Assembly (NCBI GenBank): GCA_029721435.1
Contig: CM056576.1
Span: forward strand, 69,581,876 to 69,645,875
Reading direction: 5' to 3'
DNA length: 64,000 nucleotides
DNA from: Gymnothorax reevesii
Taxonomy: Eukaryota; Chordata; Actinopteri; Anguilliformes; Muraenidae
Part shown: one piece after another, positions 1 through 8,746 of the stretch
Numbering within the stretch: the stretch's first letter is position 1
How the letters are laid out: each line of letters starts with the position of its first letter
Position numbers and translations under genes: made by a program
The notes under the pieces: generated by a model
Databases searched by the model: none
What the model saw: the letters and a program-made list of their open reading frames with translations, nothing else
What the model was told of the DNA's origin: nothing

Positions 1-30
1 TTACAACAAACTGGCGACGAGGATATACTT
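1..30 (+). repeat. End of 5' LTR and primer binding site of Gypsy-1
   Basis: Bases 1-8 match the last eight bases of the 3' LTR at 4490-4497. After three bases comes TGGCGACGAGG (from 12), which has the TGG start usual for a primer binding site copied from a tRNA 3' end. The cognate tRNA was not identified. Confidence 0.75.
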
Positions 31-123
31 GGTTTTCGTTGGACTTTTTTTTTTTGCGCCCCTGATTTATCTACTTGACTGAGTCGCGGTCTGAAGTCAC
101 AACTCTAGGACGAGTGAATTGAC

Positions 124-1596
124 ATGGCGACGTTTGGGAAGATTGATGCTTTCGACTCTACCGCGGAGCAATGGAGCAGGTACGCCGAAAGACTGCACTT
201 TTACTTCGTTGCAAATGGCATTTCGGACAATGATAAGAAGAGGGCCATATTGCTAACGGTGTGCGGGCCAGTTGTTTATGGAGTGCTGCGTGACTTAATC
301 GCACCAGCTGCCCCCGCGGACATGCTTTTTGACGATTTAGTAGCCAGGCTTGAGGGACACTACGATCCCAAAAGCAATGTCATAGTGGAAAGGTTCAAGT
401 TTCAATCATGCACACGCAGCTGTGATGAATCTGTGAACTCGCTCGTTGCTCGTTTAAAACATCAGGCTGCGCACTGTAAATTCGCAGCCACATTGGAGGA
501 AAGATTGAGGGATCAGCTGGTATGGGGAATAAATAGTGAGCAGCTCCAAAAACGCCTCTTAGCAGTCTCGAATTTAACGTGGCGGAAAGCATTAGAGATG
601 TGCTTGGCTTTTGAAATGGCAGAGAAGGGGGTTTTAGCCTTACAGCCCCCAAAAGATATCAACAAAGTGGCACCACATTATCAGTCCAGTAAGGCTAGAA
701 GGGGGCCTAGCACCAAAGCAGCAACATCCCAGTCACAGCGCTGCTACAGATGTGGGAAGGCCCACAGGCCTGAGAGCTGCCGATTTAAAGATGTTGAGTG
801 CCACTACTGCAGTAAGCGGGGCCACATTGCCCGCTGGTGTCGCAAAAAGGAACGCGACAGCCAGAGCCCTATACCTGGCCAGGCTGGGGCCAATGCAATC
901 ACTGAGCAGTTAGATGTACACGCTGACAGTGTGGAAGAAGACATTGCACATGTCCTGGCTATAACAGAGAAAGCACCCAGCCCAATAGTCGTAGATTTAA
1001 ACATCAATGACTCCCAGACACGTTTTGAGGTAGACACTGGGGCCTCCCGCACCGTCATAGCAGAGAGGACATTTTCACGTCTGCACGCCCACACACCGTC
1101 ACTGGTTTTGGAACCATGTAACATTTCCCTAAGATCATACACAGGCCAGCATATCCGATTGAAGGGGGCTTCTCAAGTTACAGTGTCTTACAAAGGGAAA
1201 TCCTACTATCTCCGTGCACTTGTGGTGGCAGGTAAGGGCTCCAATTTGCTTGGGCGTGACTGGATCAGGATTCTGCCCTTAGATTGGCCTGTGCTGCTGG
1301 AAAGACTCTTCCAGGTGTCTGACTGTTCCCTAGCAGCTGTTCTCGAAGATCACAGAGCCATATTTAAAGACGAGTTAGGAGAATTAAAAGGGACAAAGGT
1401 AATCATTAGCGTGGATGACAGTGTACCACCGCGGTTCTGCAAAGCTCGGCCAGTTCCGCTGGCCTTACGAAAGAAAGTCGAAACAGTTGACTCGGCTAGT
1501 GGAATCCAAAATCCTCCAACCTGTGACTTACTCAGGGTGGGCTGCTCCAATCGTGCCAGTTCTAAAAGGAGATGGCTGCATCCGCATCTGCGGTGA
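124..1596 (+). CDS. Gypsy-1 gag and aspartic protease (RT start reached only after a frameshift)
   Basis: The ATG at 124 lies about 100 bases after the primer binding site and opens MATFGKIDAF. Residues about 1-175 are a Gypsy-type capsid domain. Two zinc knuckles follow: CYRCGKAHRPESC near residue 205 and CHYCSKRGHIARWC near residue 227. The protease signature is FEVDTGASRTVI near residue 300, with NLLGRDWI about 75 residues later. The frame is genuine to about base 1480. There one extra base pushes it out of register, and the last 39 or so residues to the stop at 1596 are nonsense. The real frame continues in the next entry. A programmed shift is unlikely because the break lies inside the conserved RT entry region. 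Confidence 0.88.
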   Translation: MATFGKIDAFDSTAEQWSRYAERLHFYFVANGISDNDKKRAILLTVCGPVVYGVLRDLIAPAAPADMLFDDLVARLEGHYDPKSNVIVERFKFQSCTRSCDESVNSLVARLKHQAAHCKFAATLEERLRDQLVWGINSEQLQKRLLAVSNLTWRKALEMCLAFEMAEKGVLALQPPKDINKVAPHYQSSKARRGPSTKAATSQSQRCYRCGKAHRPESCRFKDVECHYCSKRGHIARWCRKKERDSQSPIPGQAGANAITEQLDVHADSVEEDIAHVLAITEKAPSPIVVDLNINDSQTRFEVDTGASRTVIAERTFSRLHAHTPSLVLEPCNISLRSYTGQHIRLKGASQVTVSYKGKSYYLRALVVAGKGSNLLGRDWIRILPLDWPVLLERLFQVSDCSLAAVLEDHRAIFKDELGELKGTKVIISVDDSVPPRFCKARPVPLALRKKVETVDSASGIQNPPTCDLLRVGCSNRASSKRRWLHPHLR

Positions 1597-3757
1597 CTAT
1601 AAACTAACAGTGAACGTGGCGTCTCGAGTGGAGCACTACCCACTCCCACGCATTGATGAACTGTTCGCCAAGCTGGCTGGAGGCGTCTGTTTTTCAAAGT
1701 TAGACATGTCCCATGCCTATCAGCAGCTGGTTTTGGCAGAAGAATCACGGAAGCTGGTGACAATCAATACCCACCGCGGCTTATTCCAGTACACACGCCT
1801 TCCATTTGGTGTGTCTTCTGCATGTGCTATTTCTCAGAGGGCGATGGAAGGGTTGCTGGCAGGGATAGACTACGTCGCTGTTTACCTCGATGACATACTC
1901 TTCACGGGTGTCAGTGAGGCCCAACACCTGCGCACCCTGGACAAAGTGATGTCTCGGCTAGAGGGAGCAGGGCTTCGACTTAAAAGGTCCAAATGTGTTT
2001 TTATGGCCCCCAAGGTGGAATATCTGGGCCATAAGATTTCAGTGAGGGGGCTACAGCCCCTGGAAAAGAAAGTACAGGCAATCAAAGATGCTCCAAGGCT
2101 GCAGAACATCAGTGAGCTTCGCGCATATCTGGGCATGCTCAACTTTTATGGGCGCTTCCTCCCGGACTTAGCCTCGGTGCTCGCCCCCCTGCATGCCCTG
2201 CTTCGGGCAGGAGCGAAGTGGGAGTGGATTGCTGTACATGACAAAGCGTTCAAGAAATCAAAGGCCATGCTGACATCAGAGGCGCTGCTGGCTCACTACG
2301 ACCCTACACTACCACTGGTGATTGCTGCTGACGCTTCACCATTTGGTCTGGGCGCGGTGCTGTTGCAAAAGTATCAAGATGGCACTGAACGGCCAGTTTG
2401 CTTTGCCTCCCAAACCCTTGCTCCGGCTGAAAGGAAGTACGCCCAGGTGGAAAAGGAGGCTTTGGCCGTGATCTACGCGGTTAAGAAATTCCACCAGTTT
2501 GTCTACGGGCACAAATTCACAATCCAAACAGATCACAAGCCCCTTCTCGGGTTGCTGGGGGAGCTGAAAAATATACAGCCCACAGCTTTGGCACGTCTGC
2601 AAAGGTGGGCTCTCCTCCTGCTGCAATACCAATACACCCTGACCTACAAACCAGGGGCGCTGATTGCGCACGCAGACGGGTTGAGTAGGCTGCCATTGCC
2701 GCACAATGCACCAGACCCCCCCACTCCCCCGGAGCTGGTGTGTCTGATGCAGCAACTTCAGACAGCGCCCATCACGAGTGGACAGCTCAAGGATTGGACC
2801 CGACGGGACCCCCTGTTGGCCAGAGCATACCAATATATGATGTCGGGCTGGCCTCTGACGTGTCCGGCGAGTGAGTTGCTGCCATATTTCAAAAGACGTG
2901 ATGAGCTCACTGTTGAAGATGGGGTTCTGTTATGGGGGCTCCGTGTCATAATTCCTCCACGAGGGAGGCAAGCCCTAATGGAGGAGTTGCATGAGGCTCA
3001 CCCCGGGGCATCTAGAATGAAAGCTGTAGCGCGGGCATACATGTGGTGGCCTGGGTTGAATGCGGCCCTAGAAGATCTAGTAAAGTCCTGCACCGCTTGC
3101 CAACAAATCAGAAACGCTCCTCCAGCGGCCCCCGTGTGCCCATGGGAGTGGCCTGGCAAGCCTTGGGCACGACTACATGTTGACTATGCTGGCCCCTTTT
3201 TAGGTGAAATGTTCTTAGTGCTGGTCGACTCTCACTCCAAGTGGTTGGAAGTGTTTCCAGTGAAATCTGCCACTTCCACAGCTACTGTGGACCATCTGCG
3301 TGATGTGTTCAGTACACATGGCCTCCCACACACTGTAGTGTCAGATAATGCCTCTGTCTTCACCAGCTCTGAATTTGAGGAGTTTCTAAAGGTGAATGGT
3401 GTTCGCCACCTGACCTCTGCCCCCTATCACGCGTCCTCCAATGGGCTGGTGGAGAGGGCAGTGCAGACGCTAAAGAAATCATTGAAGAAGATGGAAGGGG
3501 GAACACTAAGAGCAAGGCTTGCAAGATTTCTGGCAACATACCGGTTCACTCCACATGCCACCACTGGGCAGTCACCGGCGGAAATGCTGTTCGGCCGGCG
3601 TGTGCGCACCAGATGGGATCTGCTGCGGCCGGATATACAAGCGAGGGTTCTCCGCGGTCAGGAGACGATGGTAGCCAACTCTAAAAGGAACGCAGTCATC
3701 CAAGACATACCACTCAGGGCCGCTGTGTGGGTCAGGAACTTCTCTGGACGGGAATAG
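1415..3757 (+). CDS. Gypsy-1 pol: reverse transcriptase, RNase H, integrase
   Basis: The meaningful part starts near 1482, where the previous frame breaks; the residues encoded before that are out of register. RT motifs seen are ICGDYKLTVN, KLDMSHAYQQL, LPFGVSSA and the active site VYLDDILF near 1890. RNase H shows IAADASPFGLGAVLL, EKEALAVIYAV and TDHKPLLGLL. Integrase has an HHCC zinc-binding region (HEAHPGASRMK to CTACQQ), then catalytic D in HVDYAGPF, D in VVSDNASVF and E in NGLVERAVQTLK, so the DDE triad is intact. The frame ends at TAG 3755-3757, just after integrase motifs, and coding similarity continues beyond it. The YLDD centre and RNase H residues look functional, so inactivation rests on the frameshift and the stop. 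Confidence 0.92.
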   Translation: MTVYHRGSAKLGQFRWPYERKSKQLTRLVESKILQPVTYSGWAAPIVPVLKGDGCIRICGDYKLTVNVASRVEHYPLPRIDELFAKLAGGVCFSKLDMSHAYQQLVLAEESRKLVTINTHRGLFQYTRLPFGVSSACAISQRAMEGLLAGIDYVAVYLDDILFTGVSEAQHLRTLDKVMSRLEGAGLRLKRSKCVFMAPKVEYLGHKISVRGLQPLEKKVQAIKDAPRLQNISELRAYLGMLNFYGRFLPDLASVLAPLHALLRAGAKWEWIAVHDKAFKKSKAMLTSEALLAHYDPTLPLVIAADASPFGLGAVLLQKYQDGTERPVCFASQTLAPAERKYAQVEKEALAVIYAVKKFHQFVYGHKFTIQTDHKPLLGLLGELKNIQPTALARLQRWALLLLQYQYTLTYKPGALIAHADGLSRLPLPHNAPDPPTPPELVCLMQQLQTAPITSGQLKDWTRRDPLLARAYQYMMSGWPLTCPASELLPYFKRRDELTVEDGVLLWGLRVIIPPRGRQALMEELHEAHPGASRMKAVARAYMWWPGLNAALEDLVKSCTACQQIRNAPPAAPVCPWEWPGKPWARLHVDYAGPFLGEMFLVLVDSHSKWLEVFPVKSATSTATVDHLRDVFSTHGLPHTVVSDNASVFTSSEFEEFLKVNGVRHLTSAPYHASSNGLVERAVQTLKKSLKKMEGGTLRARLARFLATYRFTPHATTGQSPAEMLFGRRVRTRWDLLRPDIQARVLRGQETMVANSKRNAVIQDIPLRAAVWVRNFSGRE

Positions 3758-4066
3758 TGGCTGCAAGGCACAGTGATCGATAAGACCGGGCTGCTGTCTT
3801 ACAGGGTGGAAGTAGCAGGGAATGTGTGGCGTAGGCATGTCGACCACCTGCTGTGCAGAAACACCTCTCCTCAAGCCAGACAGGACTGGGAGCCGGGGAG
3901 CAGTGACCAGCCGGAGCCTGTTCCTCCGGCAGACTCAACCGGGGAGCCGCCAGATGTGGACAAGGTTCCAGGCCCAGAGCTGGCAGAAGCAGAGGACACC
4001 GAGCCTGCTGTTGTGCCCCGAAGATCATCTAGGGTGAGGAAGGTGCCTTCTCGTTTAGATCTTTAG
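3758..4066 (+). pseudogene. Gypsy-1 integrase C-terminal tail, read past a TAG
   Basis: In the same frame as pol, after the TAG at 3755-3757, about 100 codons stay open to TAG 4064-4066. They encode LQGTVIDKTGLLSYRVEV, resembling the small beta-barrel segment after Gypsy integrases, then an acidic proline-rich linker and a basic end RRSSRVRKVPSRL. That basic end is a usual terminus for this lineage. I infer a single nonsense mutation. Confidence 0.75.
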
Positions 4067-4249
4067 TTGTGGTTTGGGCGGAGGGCCTCAAGACGGGGGC
4101 ATAATAATCCCCCGGCCTATCCGCAAGAGTGAGGGCAGTCTACCTCTCACTCTTAGGCAGTTCAAGTTCATGTGTTAAATCATTATAGTAGTTAAAAAAA
4201 GAAAAGAAAAAAGGACTGGGGTTTCTTTTTTTGGACTGGGGGGGAGGGA

Positions 4250-4497
4250 TGTTGCAACTGGGGATTATTTTATGGGCTTCTCCCCTTATGCAGGAAGGTT
4301 GTGTGTGTGTGTCTGGTGAGTGAGGGGAGAGTGGGCGTATCCCATGAGGGTGGTGGTTACTATGGGGAAATGTTTACCCTTATCCAAGGAAAAACTGCAG
4401 TTAATAAAGTGGCGGGCATGTTCCCGAATTGCGAGGAAACAGCAAATGAGTCTGTCGTCCCTAAAGCAGCGTGATATAAGGAGTCTAAGTTACAACA
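4250..4497 (+). repeat. 3' LTR of Gypsy-1 (248 bp)
   Basis: It begins TGTTGCAACTGG directly after a purine tract and ends TTACAACA, giving the inverted termini TGTTG...CAACA. An AATAAA at about 4402 could serve as poly(A) signal. Identity to the 5' LTR can be tested only over eight bases here. Confidence 0.9.
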
Positions 4498-4699
4498 GCA
4501 CATCTGCTGTTTTATGCTCACTTTCATCCCCATCTATGCACCGCACTTTAACACTACCCACCCCCACTACACAGTCAGAACCCAAACAGACACTTCTAAC
4601 AAAAGTTTGGCTACTGCCTGTGTCAACTAGGGCCTGCCACACTTTCCCTCTAATGTTGACGGGCACTAAAACATCCATACAGCTAGGTGTTCTAGCCAA
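4498..4699 (-). pseudogene. Gypsy aspartic protease fragment
   Basis: The minus-strand frame shows VPVNIRGKVWQALVDTGSSQ, with the DTG catalytic triplet of retroelement aspartic proteases and the flexible-flap region after it. It begins about 10 codons after the putative primer binding site with no gag between them, which indicates an internal deletion. It is cut at 4498 by Gypsy-1; the few codons beyond that point belong to the inserted LTR. Confidence 0.7.
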
Positions 4700-5834
4700 G
4701 ACACTGATCCCTCTGCTGCCACCAAAATGTTAAAAGGTAGTGTGTCGAGGGTCTTAGGAGATAGCGCACAGATGCAGCAGGAGGCAAGAGATGTCCTTTT
4801 TGCCTTTTTATTTTGCAAACCACAGTAACAAACAGTGCAAACAGTGAGCTAATGACCCAAACCCAAAACGAAATAAATACAAAAGAAAATGTAGAGAAAT
4901 AGATCTATACAGTATTTACAATATTTACACGAAAATAAACAGGCTATAATAAGCCAAAGAAATATACAAAAGAAAACTAGCCAAAGGCTCACAATAACAG
5001 TCCAACTCACTCAACTGAGAATACAGAGCATTCAGACACAAGTCTTCCCTCCACCAAGCTCTCCTGACTAGTGAAACTGCTCCCATTATGAGGGATGCCC
5101 GTCTCCTCCCCAAAGGTAGACTATAACACTGCCTGCACCAAATTCAGGGAGTTTTAGTTAGGCACTCATAAATAATTAAAGTACAATTTTTAAAATGGTA
5201 CCATGGCATACAAATGTTTCCAGGCCTTACACAGAATAACAATACACATGTACATACCCTTGTATGTCTGCAAACGTTTATAATAACAATGCTATCAACA
5301 CTTTACTGCTACTGCGACAGCGCAAGGACACGCACACGCGAGCGTGCCCCTCAATATAGCGTCCTCAGCCCCAGCTCACGCTTCTTTTGGAAAACACGGA
5401 AGCGGCAGCACACTGGTAAGATTTGAAATACTAAATAAACACTTGCAAATACTCTTAGACATCCTAAAAACCACTCGGTTTGAGTTAGAGGACCAACTAC
5501 CTGTAAACTAGGGCAATTTTAAATAAACAGGTTGAGAAATAAATCGATGTATAAGTGTCATTTGCGTTTGCGTATATGACTGTAGTGGACTGTGGCGTGA
5601 GTGAATGTAATGTCCATTAGTAAGCGGATTAGACATGTGTCGACCCATGAGCTATAACGCAAGACAACAATACACAGAACAATGATTAAAACTCACACAC
5701 AGGTGTTTGATGAGTCCTTAAACAACAGTAGCACACCGGGGAAAAGTTTCAATGGGGAGATGGTGTTTCACACGTGCAATGGCAACAGTCATTTCAGACG
5801 CCGTGACGGTGCGCTCACCGGACGCATCGTCACA
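4498..5834 (-). mobile_element. Remnant of an older Gypsy element hosting Gypsy-1: LTR, PBS and protease
   Basis: Read on the minus strand, a probable LTR runs from TGTGACGATGCG (about 5834) to CTTTTAACA (4728). An AATAAA near 4812 lies in the correct place before U5. Two bases later TGGTGGCAGCAGAGGG (4709-4724) looks like a primer binding site, followed almost at once by a protease frame. Gag is therefore deleted. The sequence breaks at 4498 where Gypsy-1 entered; the rest should lie left of the window. The LTR end at 4728 is well supported. The end at 5834 is a guess from the TG/CA rule. Confidence 0.65.
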
Positions 5835-6192
5835 ATTCTATAATAGTAATGTCAAAGAAAACCATTACTGTTTATAGTACTGGTATGCATAGCCTAACTG
5901 GTTAATAAGGCAAAACTGTTTTCTAGCTTAACAATATTCTTATTATTATGAAATAGATCTTATGTTGTAGATGTTTCATCAATATGAAATATGTTTTTTT
6001 TTCATTCATGCAATAGTTCTTAAAAAATGACTCCATGAAGGGACAAACAGGAGGGCAACTGAAGTGCTTGAGCTGTTCGCATTTTAAACAAGCCAAAACC
6101 TTGGCATTCTGTTTCATTGAATGAGGTATAAATTCCAAAACAGAAAGCCACGTAGAACAAAATGCCATCTCATGCACTATTTGAAGTATAGT
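5835..6192. other. Non-coding gap, 358 bp
   Basis: AT-rich sequence between the older Gypsy LTR and the solo LTR. Nothing recognisable; short open frames here have no family resemblance. Confidence 0.5.
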
Positions 6193-7366
6193 TGTCATGG
6201 TTATGGTTTTCGTTCATGTTTATGTTCATGTTCATTGTTCATGATTTTGTCTTTCATTTATTCTTTTTTGTTATTGTACTCACAGGTTTTAGTTCAGTCC
6301 ATTTTTCAGTTCCATTGCACTTGTCTCCCTTGTCTTTCATATTAGTTGGTTCGGTCCGTCTCCCCGGTCTGTGTGCTCACATGCTTCGGGTGATTTCAAT
6401 GGTTTCTGGTGTTTAATATTATTCCTTAAATTCTCCTTTACTTCCTTCGCCTTGCTGTTCTGATTACTAAAAAGACTAACATTTTTATTTTGTACCATAG
6501 TCTACTAACCCAAGGAATCCATGTACTATATATATTCTTGACTCACTAACGAGCACACTAGTTAAATCTGTAAAGTTGCACCACTACTAATTAATACCGA
6601 TTCCCTCCCAGCAATCACTCTGTTCTTGTCTCCGCCTCTTGCTTAGCTTTACCTGTCTCCCCCTGCGTTAATGCGAGATCTCTCGCACGTGCCTAATTAC
6701 TTTCCTGCACTCATTATCTGTGCACTTTGAACTCCTTGACCGGAGCTGTTTAAATGTCATAGGCTGATTGAGTGTTTCCTGTCCCTGTCTTAGCTTTCGC
6801 CAACTTTCGTGGTTAGGATTTCCCTGTGTTCCTTCCATTGTTATTAGTCTGATTCAGCTCACCTGTTCCCTGCATAGCATGTGACTTCCCTCTCGTCTAT
6901 TTAAGAGTCCTCACTGCTGTTCTGAGTGCTGATCACAACGTTGATCAATATTTCTTTGTGCAGAGCCTTTCGTATGCCATTGAGTATTGTTTTCCTTTGA
7001 CTGTTTCACCCAACCACGATCCTTGCCATTGCCCTTTTTTGTATTGTATTGTCTTCCTGGTTTTCAACCTATTTTTGTATGACCACGCTTCCTGTGTTTG
7101 GATGCCCTGTGTGTGACCCACTGCTTTGTCCACCGACTAAGACTTTTTGCCTACCGTCTATGTACCTTTGCTCATCTGTTTTTCTGGTTCTGACCCCTGC
7201 CTGTCAAGCCAACTCGGTTTTTGGATTTCGTTTTGTGGCTTGGCAATTCTTGTGTTTTTTGGCATTGACCTGAATCTCATTAAATTCATTTTGGATTTCC
7301 AAAATAAACGATAAACGTTTTTTGGATTTCCCTCTCTTGCGTGTGGTTCCTGAACGCACCATCACA
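6193..7366 (+). mobile_element. Solo LTR, 1174 bp, with perfect 5-bp target duplication
   Basis: The sequence starts TGTCATGGTTATGG and ends GCACCATCACA, obeying the TG...CA rule. It is flanked by ATAGT on both sides (6188-6192 and 7367-7371). Inside are a TATA-like CTATTTAAGAG near 6896, a plausible U3/R boundary after it, and AATAAA near 7303 followed by a GT-rich U5. No coding sequence is present. This fits an LTR left by homologous recombination between the two LTRs of a former retrovirus-like element. The two internal open frames near the start are not proteins of any family I recognise. Confidence 0.88.
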
Positions 7367-7371
7367 ATAGT

Positions 7372-8434
7372 AAGTTACTCTTACTAAACAATGTGGAAAA
7401 CAAGCTCTGTGATCATCACCACTATAGTAAACCGAGAATTAAACATACAAATCTACTCACACATAAAATGAAGAAATACTTTTCTTCATTGAATTCTTCG
7501 TCCAGAGAGACAGATCTGTCTGGCAGTAGGAACACTTCAGTCCTGTTTCCTTCGGAGTAATTTCCATTCACTATGTTCATATTACAATTCGATCTTATAA
7601 ATGTAACTTGAGCATTTAAGGCCAGTTTCAGAAGCCTTGCTGTTGTGCAAGAGTCTAAATAAGAGAAAATTTCATTTGGGTGTGAATTATAACTGCGCTT
7701 TACACAGATAAGCCTGAGCAAGCATTAGAGTGACTGGATATCAGTAACAGTTCTTATGAGGATATAAGTGAGCATTGCATTCTTTGGTAGAGGAATCTAC
7801 ACATAAATCCATAGTAGGGAATCACGCAATTTTTAGTATGTGATGACTATAATGACAATGGGCTCTAAATTCGTAGACCAGACACGGCCAAAGGGGGGTG
7901 TGCTGCTCCAACGAGGTGTGTCCAGGCGTATGTTGCAATTTCGTGCCCGGTGCAAGTACTCCTCTGTCCCGCCTCAGTCCCTCCTGCTGGCGCAAGTGGC
8001 AAAGAAGGCGTGTTTGGGTATAACACAGCCGAGTCAAATCTTCACCAATCAAATGAGGTCCTCTCCTCACCTTTAATGTGTTGGAATATAGAAGCCTCTG
8101 TCCTATATCTGCATGATGCGTTAATATTGCATTTTACTTTGCTGCTTCAGACATGTTTTCCGCACCGCTTACGACTATATTAAGCATTACGAATGTGAGT
8201 TAGCTGGCTAGCTAGGGCATTCGCAAATTATTACCATTAGCAAACTTGAATGGAATTTCAAAACAAAACTACGTCAGATCATTCAGACTTAAGAAGTTGG
8301 AATGAAATACAATGGTTGCTCATTTATTTCTTCTGCTTGCATCATTGGGAAGAGAAAAGATGGATAGCGTGTTCCTATTTTTACTCCCTGTTGCTGCTAA
8401 AAATTTTGGGATTAACATGCATGGACAACAATGC
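7372..8434. other. Non-coding interval between two LTR insertions
   Basis: No convincing gene. Bases 7830-8080 are more GC-rich than the surroundings and resemble the body of a small DNA transposon, but no matching termini were found. Confidence 0.4.
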
Positions 8435-8439
8435 AAAAT

Positions 8440-8616
8440 ATAGGGAATATTGTAGTACGGACCCTTTTACTGACACACAGGCAAACAGGAAGTTAATAAC
8501 TTGTTTGAGATAAGCCTGACGGCATTTAGGAAGCTGTTCATGACATGTTTGATTATTGTCATTTCACTGCTACGTCCCATTAAAGCGAGTGAACAAATGG
8601 AGCATTGTTCTTATCT
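8440..8616 (+). repeat. 5' LTR of Gypsy-2 (177 bp)
   Basis: It matches 13664-13840 at 176 of 177 positions by direct reading. It starts ATAGGGAATATTG and ends TTATCT. The boundaries are set by the AAAAT duplication outside and by the purine tract before the 3' copy. Confidence 0.93.
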
Positions 8617-8746
8617 ATAATCAAACATCCGAACTCGATAAAGCTGAAATCGCCGACATCGGAAAGGAATGCGACGAAACGAACGGGTGAGTGGACGTGT
8701 GCATCGGCAAATGCAAAGAGGATAAGATAAACCTGTAAGATCAAGA

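Larger units (their letters stand above)
1..4497 (+). mobile_element. Ty3/Gypsy LTR retrotransposon (Gypsy-1), 5' LTR cut by window edge
   Basis: The element runs from the tail of its 5' LTR (1-8, ending TTACAACA) to the end of a full 3' LTR with the same terminal octamer at 4490-4497. The internal order is gag, two zinc knuckles, protease, RT, RNase H, integrase and a short tail, which is the ordinary Ty3/Gypsy order. A purine-rich tract (about 4232-4249) directly precedes the 3' LTR, as expected for plus-strand priming. It is inserted in an older Gypsy copy on the opposite strand, whose protease frame resumes at 4498. The target duplication should be GCACA (4498-4502), but the left copy is outside the window. 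One frameshift and one in-frame stop make this copy non-autonomous. Confidence 0.93.

Noticed and set aside
1415..1596. Programmed ribosomal frameshift between gag and pol in Gypsy-1
   Set aside because: The break lies well inside conserved RT-leading sequence after protease, and no slippery heptamer with a clear downstream structure was seen; a one-base insertion is simpler.
4728..7366. The LTR at 4728-5834 and the solo LTR at 6193-7366 as a pair
   Set aside because: They share only TG/CA ends; the sequences differ and the solo LTR has its own perfect duplication.
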